Assembly (NCBI GenBank): GCA_012270625.1
Contig: JAAXHZ010000247.1
Span: forward strand, 1 to 5,328
Source: Dehalococcoidia bacterium
GTDB taxonomy: Bacteria; Chloroflexota; Dehalococcoidia; SAR202; UBA11138
Reading direction: 5' to 3'
Length of the DNA stretch: 5,328 nucleotides
The notes beneath the pieces are model-generated. The model did no database searches. It was not told where the DNA came from and saw only the letters and a list, made by a program, of their open reading frames with translations. This document shows, one piece after another, positions 1 through 5,328 of this stretch. How positions within the stretch are numbered: the stretch's first letter is position 1; each line of letters opens with the position of its first letter. The position numbers were made by a program, and so were the translations under genes.

Positions 1-814
1 CGCAGGGCCAGCCATAAGCGTAGTGCATTGTTCCTAGCGCGGGCTGAATGATCTCGGAGCTGACCGAGCCGCCTCGTTCTCTACCCTCCATCACCTTGCT
101 GTGCCCATGCGCGCAGATGGACCATCCGGTCTCGTCCAGCGTTTCGTGGTCGCTCAGGCAATTGGCCAGGGAGGCGGAATCTACGCTTCCGTCTCCCTCA
201 GCCATGAGAGTTGTGATTCTCTCGAACCGCACGGCCGTTGAGTCACAGGAGTCCGGGACGTTTCCGATTGCTGACATCGTCGGGGAGACCCAGTGGTTGG
301 ACCGTCCGACCCAGCCGCAGTCGGTCCGAGTCTCCACGTTCATCGACCGGGTGCTCACCTCTACGAGCGCCACCTCGCCCATCGCGTCGCCGAACAGGAA
401 GTTGCCGTGAATCGCTCGTGGATAGCTCTCGAGAATGCCGATAGCGTCCTCCACAGACCGGGACTGGCTGAGCAGCAGTCTCCCAAACTGGTAGAACGGC
501 AGGCCATAGGCGCTTTCGCTGTCAGGCTCGCACTCTGGATCAGGCCTGACAGCAGACCAGGTGTACCCGAACCCCTGGGCGTTGAGACCCCGAGTGTGCA
601 TTCTGTCAAAGCTGACGGGATTGCCATTGCTCGGAGAGATGATCTGTGTCGCAATGAACCGCTCTCCCTCAGGAGGATCGACGACGACAAGTCGAGTCCT
701 CGTCGTGAACGGATCATCGCTGTTGCTCGCGATTAGCGATAGCCCGTCGACGGTAGAATCACCCGTGGCGCCAGCTATCGTGCAATTGTCGTCCAGCCAG
801 TACCGTTTCGCCAT
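1..814 (-). CDS. Ntn-type cysteine hydrolase/acyltransferase, C45-like (3' end missing)
   Basis: The frame is open from the ATG at 814 to the left edge, giving 271 residues and no stop. It looks like an N-terminal-nucleophile amidohydrolase of the C45 type (relatives of acyl-CoA:6-aminopenicillanic acid acyltransferase), which cleave themselves before a cysteine that becomes the catalytic N-terminus. Supporting signs: DDNCTIAGATGDSTVDG places the candidate nucleophile at Cys11; ASNSD (29-33) follows as in the 'GxNxD' stretch of these enzymes; GNFLFGDAMGEVALVEVS (137-154) matches the conserved core strands; RSNHW (171-175) matches the family's Asn-His segment; SICAHGH (232-238), GGSVSSEI (248-255) and GTMHYAYGWPC (261-271) match the C-terminal strands. 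These enzymes act on linear amide or peptide bonds; the substrate here is unknown. No signal peptide is visible, so it is probably cytoplasmic. The end of the core is reached, so only a short tail is probably missing. The weaker alternative is a C69-type relative. Confidence 0.82.
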   Translation of the reverse strand, partial: MAKRYWLDDNCTIAGATGDSTVDGLSLIASNSDDPFTTRTRLVVVDPPEGERFIATQIISPSNGNPVSFDRMHTRGLNAQGFGYTWSAVRPDPECEPDSESAYGLPFYQFGRLLLSQSRSVEDAIGILESYPRAIHGNFLFGDAMGEVALVEVSTRSMNVETRTDCGWVGRSNHWVSPTMSAIGNVPDSCDSTAVRFERITTLMAEGDGSVDSASLANCLSDHETLDETGWSICAHGHSKVMEGRERGGSVSSEIIQPALGTMHYAYGWPC

Positions 815-821
815 GCCAACA

Positions 822-827
822 CCTCCT
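822..827 (-). promoter_or_regulatory. Strong ribosome binding site deciding the hydrolase start
   Basis: On the minus strand AGGAGG sits within GGAGGAGGT, seven bases before the ATG at 814. It is a near-perfect Shine-Dalgarno sequence and the main reason for choosing this start over an in-frame ATG at 910, which has no such site. Confidence 0.85.
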
Positions 828-920
828 CCATTGCTCCACACTGTTCCATGACTGCCCAGCCATGATTCAGGTCTCCACAGCCCAAACCCATAGGCTGAAC
901 CGACATTCATGAATGAGGCC

Positions 921-949
921 ACGCTACCATCACCAGCGACGCGGGTCAA
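921..949 (-). promoter_or_regulatory. Candidate sigma70-type promoter for the Ntn-hydrolase gene
   Basis: Read on the minus strand, there is a -35 box TTGACC (944-949), a 17-bp spacer, and a -10 box TAGCGT (921-926) preceded by TGG, that is, an extended -10 TGn element. The -35 matches the consensus at 5 of 6 positions and the -10 at 3 of 6. Transcription from it would start near 914, giving a leader of about 100 nt before the ATG at 814. Position and spacing are good, but a single weak -10 in GC-rich DNA can arise by chance. Confidence 0.4.
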
Positions 950-1221
950 TGCGCCGATGCAAGAGGAACCTGCCCCGGGTTAGTCGGTACCACATCCAGT
1001 GCATGATTGATGGCCCCGCCAGCGATCGATCAGGGCTCGGTGTACCCGTCGTATGGGCCTCATCTGGGACTCCCGTCAACTCCGCCGCGTCGATGAACGG
1101 CATCTGGCTTATGGAATCGAGCGGCTGTCGGGTCAGAGAGGGCCACATGTCGAGCCTGTCAAGATCGAGGCGTGTCCAACTGCCCAGCTTGGCGATTCTG
1201 AGGGTTGACAGGTAGATGGGA

Positions 1222-4200
1222 CTACGAATCTGCCTCGAACACCAACTCTGGGATCACCACTTCCCAAGCATCGCACTGAAGTCCGTTCCGATACTGCGGC
1301 TCCGAACGCTCTCGGTCCCATGTGACGATGGCTGAGACCGTGGCAAACGCGCAACGCATGTCGTCAGGGGCCTTGAAACTACCAGCAAGCTGCCCTACGA
1401 CTAACCCGTTGCGATTCAGAAGCTCCCATCGATTCCGTCTATCTCGCACCTCCAGCCGGTCGCCGGGCGAGAGCGCTGCAATGGCGCGATGCACTGGATG
1501 GTTAGGGCTCTTGTACCCCGCGAAGCTCAGAAAGACGTCACGCATGCTGAGCCGGCGATAGCGACGGGAGAGTTCCGGCGCTGGTGGTGGGAGCGCTACA
1601 GGCGCCGGGCGACTAAACACGGAGGGGCTGTCACGTAAGGAATCCCAGAGCGAGTTCTGTCCTTTGAGGCGCGCAAGGGCCAGTGTCTCCCGTGCACGGG
1701 TCATGGCTACATAGTACAGACGGCGCGTGGCATCCGCATCCTCGCTGCGGCCCCTACGGTCCCAGCCTCCATCCAACACAACCACGTGATCGAACTCCAG
1801 GCCCTTCGCGCGATGAGCGGTCAACAAGAGAAGCCCGCGCTGGCGGCCACGTACCTCCCGTGCCCACTCAGCCAGCCACTCGATGAAGGTGTCCACCGAT
1901 GTTTCCACGCCGCTGGTCTCCAGGTCGTACTCGGCAATGGCTTCCGACAGCAGCTCGGCCCAGGGGCTGGAGGGCTGCTCGGCCAGCCAGTCGTTCAGGT
2001 CAGCGCTCCTCACCAACTGGGAGTCTCGCTTTCTTAGCCAGTTCACGAGCGACTGGGTTTCCCGCACATGCCAGACGCCCGAGAAGTCTTCATTTGCCAT
2101 CTGCACTGGAATCCCCTCAAGCTCGCAGAGGCTGCGTACCGGTTCCAGATAGCTCCATTCGCGGGCCACAACTGCGCAGGCAGACCAGTTCCAATTGGAG
2201 GTGAGACCAGACAGCCGTTTCAACTCGGCCACCACCACCTGAGCCTGTGAGATCGGATTGTCGCCGGCCGGCAGTATCTGGACTCGACCGTAGGTGACCG
2301 GGTCCCTTTCAGACCACACACCGCCGGCAGGCTGCTTTTCGCGTGCCCGATCGACATGAATCGGATGCCCCGTCTTCATACGCTGTCGGGCGGGTTCGAT
2401 AACCGCATTCGCGGCTGCGATGATGTGGTCGGTGGAGCGGTAGTTGTCGGTCAAGTAGGCGGGATTGGCTCCGTAGTCCGCCTCGAATCGACGAATGAAC
2501 TCCACAGACGAGCCATTGAAGGCGTAGATGTTCTGATCGTCGTCTCCCACTGCGAAGAGACTCAGCTTGTCGTCCTCGTCGGGAAGGGTTCTGCCTGCCA
2601 GAGCAGAGATCAGCTCATACTGGTCGGGGCCAATGTCCTGGTACTCGTCCACCATTATCCATCGGAAGCCTGCCAGCAGTCGTGTCCGATACTCGTCCGC
2701 TTCATCAGAGGGCAATCCCTCTCCGCGCAGCAGAGCCACCGCCTCCCGAAGGATCTTTTGGAAGTCCCCGTCGTCCAGACGATTCGCACGTCCCGAGAAG
2801 CTGGCCCCGACCAGCCGCATGGCCAGCGCGTGACAGGTGAGCACCATCACGCCTCTGGCATCCTCGCCGATGAGCTCTGCAAGACGACGACGTATCTCAA
2901 CTGCCGCGTGTCGATTATAGGCGAGGGCCAAGATGCTGCGAGGGTTCTCGCGCCTTGCGCGGATCAGGTAGGCGATCCGGTGCACCAGCACCCGCGTCTT
3001 GCCAGAACCTGGACCAGCGAGCACAAGCACGTTCGTCTGCTCTCGGTCGTCTGCGACGATGCGGCGTTGAATGGGATTGTTCAAGCTCTCGACGATTGCT
3101 CGCCACGATTTCGGCGTGGTCTGGCGCGAGATTTCCCTCTCTCTATTGGGCAGCCAGCGGGCCAGAAACTCATCTTGGCCAAAGCTGAAATAGTCCATGG
3201 CTAAACCCAGAGCGTCGGCCATGGAGCCAAGACCCTGCTCCGCGTACTCGGCCATGACGTGGATTTGCAGTACCTGCTCGTCGTAGTGGAGTTTGAGGGA
3301 TGCGAAGTCGGCTTGGGCAAAGCCTCGTGTTTCCGGCTTCAGGCGGATGGTCATGGCTGGACGGAATACGGTCAGGCCCTTGTTCAGCCGAATGACTTCC
3401 TGTTCGTGCAGCCACAGAAGCGCACGGTCCGTTAGCCCGGCGGGGTTCCTGACCTCGCTCTTCAGCATCAGGTCGGACTCAATGGCCTTCAGCAGTTTGC
3501 CGAGGGTCGTCTCCGCCAGCAGGTCCGTACCTCGGCTTCCAGTGGGCAGACAAGAGAGCAGATGGCCCAACAGGCGCCCTGCGGCCGCACGTCGCAGTTC
3601 GGCGGCCTTCTCCAACGCTTGCCACTCACGTTGCAGCGTCACGTGCATGGTCTCCCCATCGCGCCCACGCACTCCAAGGCTTCCCCCACCTCCGCCCTCG
3701 CCCCGCCCATCGGCGGCGATGCTGCGGACGATGCGCCGTACAAGCTCCGGCAGTGCGTAGGCATGGCCGTCATTCTTCAGCTGCTGGGTAGCGAGGCGAA
3801 GGTGCAGCATGGACGAGTCACCCTTTTCCATGTCCGGAGCCGTCTCGCGCAAAAGCGCGATTAGGGCACGCTCCAGTTCCGACGCCTGCTCGAAGCGTTG
3901 CCGGGAAGCACGCCGTACCCCTGCGTGCACGAACGCTGTCAGCACAGTGTCGTTGCTGGCGATTCCCCAACGCTCCATGTCGTAGAGCGCGCCCCGCACT
4001 CCTTCAGGGGTCAGGCCCGATGCGGCCATCAACTCATCGGTGGAGATGCCTTCGTCCGCATCCGCCTCGATGAGCGTCTCGGTAATGGTCAGCAACTGGC
4101 GTCGATAGCCATCCGTGATGCGAGCCTTGTCGAGCTTGGCGTGCGCCTCTTCCACCGAATTCACCCGCAGGGAGGACGGGAACACCTGCACCCGGTTCTC

Positions 4201-5328
4201 CTCCCGGGTGAGCAGCACGGCCTCCTCCAGCCAAGCCACTGATGTGCGCACCCGCGTGTCGTCGGTGGTGGAATCTCGCTCGAATGCCTTCTCCTCGTCC
4301 TCACCCAAGATTTCGCCAGACGTGGCCACCACCTCACCGCCGGAGCGCTTCTTCCGGTCGAGATTGCGAAGCGCCCTCAGCACTCCGTGGATTTCTCGTC
4401 GCGTGAGCCGCGAACGGGCTGACATCCCGAACTGTCTCTCGACGTCATCCGCTGTATAGAGCAGCACACAGCGCGCCCTCTGTTGGTCCCGTCCAGCGCG
4501 CCCCGCTTCCTGTAGGTAGTTCTCTAGGGAACCCGGGATGTCGGCGTGGATCACGACCCGCACGTCCGGCTTGTCTATGCCCATGCCGAAGGCGTTGGTG
4601 GCGACGATGGCCCGCAGGTCGCCGCAGATGAAGCTCTCCTGGACGTTCTTCTTGGTCTCCGGCAGCAGTCCTGCATGGAAGTAGTTCGCATCTATCCCCT
4701 TTGCCTGCAAGAACTCCGCAACCTCTTCGGCCTGCCGTCTCGTCGCGCAATAGACGATGGCGCCGCCCGGCTCCTCTGTCGGCAGATCGGCCTCTATGAT
4801 CTGATGAATGTCGGCGAACTTCCCCTCGCTGCTCGTCTGTACCACCACGAACTCCAGGTTGGTGCGCTGTGCGCCGCCGTCGAAGACCTTCAGCTCGATG
4901 CCGAGTTCGTCATGAAAGTAGTCCATGATCTCGGCCTTAACGTCTGGCTTGGCGGTGGCGGTCAGGCACAAGACAGGTGGCGCCGGATCTTGACCTGCTC
5001 TCGCGCGGATGAAGCGTCCCACGTAACGGTAATCAGGCCGAAAGTCGTGGCCCCACTTGGAGAGGCAGTGGGCCTCGTCCAGCACCCAAGAGCCAATCTC
5101 GCGTTGGGCGAGGACTCGGCGCACGGACACACTGCGAAGCTGCTCAGGCGAGATGATGAGGATGCCAGCGTCCCCCATCCGCACCCGATCCAGAGCATCG
5201 GCTCGCTCAGGCATGGACAGAAGACTGTTGATTGTCACGCATGAACCGATGCCTCTCGCCTCAAGTCCCTTCACTTGGTCGGCCATGAGGGCGACCAGAG
5301 GTGAGATCACCACCGTCAAAGCGCCGGT
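1222..5328 (-). CDS. RecQ-UvrD fusion: double DNA helicase (5' end missing)
   Basis: A single frame encodes two ATP-driven DNA helicase motors. Residues are counted from the codon at 5319; three more codons precede it in the window. Residues 1-290 are RecQ-like: motif Ia SPLVALMADQV (6-16), DEAH box (81-84) with aromatic loop (to about 98), LTATA (119-123), motif V (238-250), motif VI QEAGRAGRD (270-278). Residues 746-1216 are UvrD/PcrA-like: Walker A GPGSGKT (769-775), DEYQD (891-895), GDDDQNIY (925-932), motif V (1167-1176) and motif VI YYVAMTRAR (1202-1210). Both families are known to translocate 3'-5' and unwind DNA in repair and recombination. The TTG at 5319 is not the start: it lies inside the conserved LTVVISPL stretch, so RecQ motifs 0 and I, and any extra N-terminal domain, are upstream of the window. 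The gene ends with TAG at 1222-1224. The frame is intact, with no frameshift. The exact cellular role is not shown. Confidence 0.95.
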   Translation of the reverse strand, partial: TGALTVVISPLVALMADQVKGLEARGIGSCVTINSLLSMPERADALDRVRMGDAGILIISPEQLRSVSVRRVLAQREIGSWVLDEAHCLSKWGHDFRPDYRYVGRFIRARAGQDPAPPVLCLTATAKPDVKAEIMDYFHDELGIELKVFDGGAQRTNLEFVVVQTSSEGKFADIHQIIEADLPTEEPGGAIVYCATRRQAEEVAEFLQAKGIDANYFHAGLLPETKKNVQESFICGDLRAIVATNAFGMGIDKPDVRVVIHADIPGSLENYLQEAGRAGRDQQRARCVLLYTADDVERQFGMSARSRLTRREIHGVLRALRNLDRKKRSGGEVVATSGEILGEDEEKAFERDSTTDDTRVRTSVAWLEEAVLLTREENRVQVFPSSLRVNSVEEAHAKLDKARITDGYRRQLLTITETLIEADADEGISTDELMAASGLTPEGVRGALYDMERWGIASNDTVLTAFVHAGVRRASRQRFEQASELERALIALLRETAPDMEKGDSSMLHLRLATQQLKNDGHAYALPELVRRIVRSIAADGRGEGGGGGSLGVRGRDGETMHVTLQREWQALEKAAELRRAAAGRLLGHLLSCLPTGSRGTDLLAETTLGKLLKAIESDLMLKSEVRNPAGLTDRALLWLHEQEVIRLNKGLTVFRPAMTIRLKPETRGFAQADFASLKLHYDEQVLQIHVMAEYAEQGLGSMADALGLAMDYFSFGQDEFLARWLPNREREISRQTTPKSWRAIVESLNNPIQRRIVADDREQTNVLVLAGPGSGKTRVLVHRIAYLIRARRENPRSILALAYNRHAAVEIRRRLAELIGEDARGVMVLTCHALAMRLVGASFSGRANRLDDGDFQKILREAVALLRGEGLPSDEADEYRTRLLAGFRWIMVDEYQDIGPDQYELISALAGRTLPDEDDKLSLFAVGDDDQNIYAFNGSSVEFIRRFEADYGANPAYLTDNYRSTDHIIAAANAVIEPARQRMKTGHPIHVDRAREKQPAGGVWSERDPVTYGRVQILPAGDNPISQAQVVVAELKRLSGLTSNWNWSACAVVAREWSYLEPVRSLCELEGIPVQMANEDFSGVWHVRETQSLVNWLRKRDSQLVRSADLNDWLAEQPSSPWAELLSEAIAEYDLETSGVETSVDTFIEWLAEWAREVRGRQRGLLLLTAHRAKGLEFDHVVVLDGGWDRRGRSEDADATRRLYYVAMTRARETLALARLKGQNSLWDSLRDSPSVFSRPAPVALPPPAPELSRRYRRLSMRDVFLSFAGYKSPNHPVHRAIAALSPGDRLEVRDRRNRWELLNRNGLVVGQLAGSFKAPDDMRCAFATVSAIVTWDRERSEPQYRNGLQCDAWEVVIPELVFEADS
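1225..1563 (-). other. Small C-terminal domain after the UvrD core
   Basis: A proline-rich linker (RPAPVALPPPAPELS, residues 1237-1251) separates the UvrD core from residues 1253-1365. That tail contains MRDVFLSFAGYKSPNHPVH, then PGDRLEVRDRRNRWELLNR and GLVVGQLAGSF: alternating strands with a GD turn and a VGxLA strand. This resembles the small SH3-like or HIRAN-like beta barrels that bind DNA or protein partners at the end of some UvrD-family helicases. The fold call is inference from pattern, and I cannot assign a named family. Confidence 0.5.
1672..3084 (-). other. UvrD/PcrA-type SF1A helicase core (part of the fusion protein)
   Basis: This is the second motor, with a full motif set. Q-motif LNNPIQRRIV (746-755); Walker A GPGSGKT (769-775); motif Ia ALAYNRHAAVEIRRRL (798-813); Ib LTCHALAM (827-834); motif II VDEYQD (890-895); motif III VGDDDQNIYAFNGSS (924-938); motif IV LTDNYRS (956-962); motif V TAHRAKGLEFDHVVV (1167-1181); motif VI RRLYYVAMTRARETL (1199-1213). 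All ATPase residues expected of the family are present, so it should be catalytically competent. The Ia and Ib sequences differ from the usual FTNKAA and TFH versions. No PD-(D/E)XK nuclease follows, unlike RecB or AddA. Confidence 0.95.
3676..3708 (-). other. Glycine-rich linker within the helicase fusion
   Basis: Residues 538-548 read GRGEGGGGGSL, a low-complexity glycine run typical of a flexible hinge. It lies in the segment between the RecQ and UvrD motors. The following stretch, about 560-740, is rich in helix-forming residues (QREWQALEKAAELRRAAAGRL and later segments) and matches no family I can name. Confidence 0.7.
3916..4107 (-). other. Probable winged-helix domain in the helicase fusion
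   Basis: Residues 405-468 have the pattern of a helix-turn-helix or winged-helix fold: a helix (RRQLLTITETLIEA), then ISTDELMAASGLTPEGVRGALYDMERWGI, which reads as helix-turn-recognition helix, then a short hydrophobic strand pair. RecQ proteins normally carry a winged helix after the zinc module that wedges open the duplex. Here it lies about 125 residues after motif VI, separated by a charged stretch without cysteines. The assignment rests on pattern alone; a structure prediction would test it. Confidence 0.55.
4450..5328 (-). other. RecQ-type SF2 helicase core (part of the fusion protein)
   Basis: This is the first motor of the fusion, from motif Ia to just beyond motif VI. The RecA-like domain 1 part shows ISPEQL (residues 55-60), DEAHCLSKWGHDFRPDY (81-97), which includes the aromatic-rich loop that couples ATP and DNA binding in RecQ proteins, and LTATA. 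Domain 2 shows a nucleotide-fold strand GAIVYCATRRQAEEV, FHAGL (214-218) and the arginine-finger-bearing motif VI. The Walker A motif (GxGKS) is expected about 20-25 residues upstream of the window edge and cannot be assessed. The four-cysteine zinc-binding module that normally follows is absent: the only nearby cysteine is Cys284, which sits too early to be a ligand. Confidence 0.93.

Larger units (their letters stand above)
815..1221. other. Gap between the two genes, no confident gene
   Basis: This 407-bp stretch follows the helicase stop and leads into the hydrolase gene. No stem-loop with a T-tract is visible after the helicase stop, so there is no supported terminator. The right part, about 930 to 1260, is stop-free in one minus-strand frame (see findings) but lacks a convincing start. 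The left part holds the candidate promoter and ribosome binding site of the hydrolase gene. No tRNA-like or repeat structure was seen. Confidence 0.7.

Noticed and set aside
48..410. Plus-strand open frame of 120 codons
   Set aside because: It is antisense to the conserved core of the hydrolase; no ribosome binding site and no family features.
361..717. Minus-strand open frame of 118 codons, Ser/Arg-rich
   Set aside because: It is a shifted-frame shadow of the Ntn-hydrolase gene, whose own frame gives a recognisable protein.
1182..1193. Imperfect palindrome GCCCAGCTTGGC after the helicase gene
   Set aside because: Too short, no loop and no following T run, so not a terminator.
1155..1212. 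Inverted repeat CCTGTCAA / TTGACAGG with 42-bp spacing
   Set aside because: An 8-bp pair is about what chance gives in a 400-bp gap; the arms do not extend and there is no T-tract, so neither an operator nor a terminator is supported.
913..1215. Plus-strand open frame of 100 codons in the intergenic gap
   Set aside because: No ribosome binding site before its ATG, Arg/Ser-rich composition, and it runs through the candidate promoter of the opposite-strand gene.
1225..1671. Possible RecB-like nuclease domain at the helicase C-terminus
   Set aside because: No PD-(D/E)XK or GhxxD pattern; only about 150 residues follow motif VI, and they look like a small beta domain after a proline-rich linker.
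2356..3204. Plus-strand open frame of 282 codons
   Set aside because: It is antisense to the invariant UvrD motifs (Walker A, DEYQD, GDDDQ), so its openness follows from the GC-rich coding strand; the translation has no recognisable domain.
4546..5244. Plus-strand open frame of 232 codons
   Set aside because: It lies opposite the RecQ DEAH box and motifs III to V; low-complexity His/Leu/Val composition and no family pattern.
5317..5319. TTG codon as the start of the helicase gene
   Set aside because: It encodes Leu in the conserved RecQ LTVVISPL strand, and the frame continues open to the window edge; the Walker A motif must lie upstream.

Overview
The window comes from a bacterium with a moderately to strongly GC-rich genome; the phylum cannot be fixed from the sequence. 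Both supported genes lie on the minus strand, and both are cut by a window edge.

Right to left, in the direction of transcription, positions 5328 to 1222 hold one very long open frame: 1368 visible codons, lacking its N-terminus. It joins a RecQ-type superfamily 2 DNA helicase, cut just before its motif Ia, to a complete UvrD/PcrA-type superfamily 1A DNA helicase. Between them is a segment of about 450 residues that carries a probable winged helix and a glycine-rich linker. A proline-rich linker and a small C-terminal, probably beta-rich domain follow the UvrD core. No nuclease domain is visible.

Positions 815 to 1221 are a 407-bp gap with no confident gene. It holds a good candidate promoter and ribosome binding site for the next gene, plus an unexplained stop-free minus-strand frame that may be a relic or chance.

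Positions 814 to 1 hold a second minus-strand gene that runs off the left edge. Its 271 visible residues look like an N-terminal-nucleophile hydrolase of the C45 (acyl-CoA:6-aminopenicillanic acid acyltransferase-like) type, with a candidate nucleophile at Cys11.

Nothing in the sequence ties the two genes functionally. The gap and the separate promoter argue against tight operon coupling. The most interesting object is the double helicase, a likely DNA repair, recombination or genome-defence factor whose N-terminal partner domain and upstream neighbours lie outside the window. No tRNA, rRNA, CRISPR array, insertion sequence or convincing terminator was seen.
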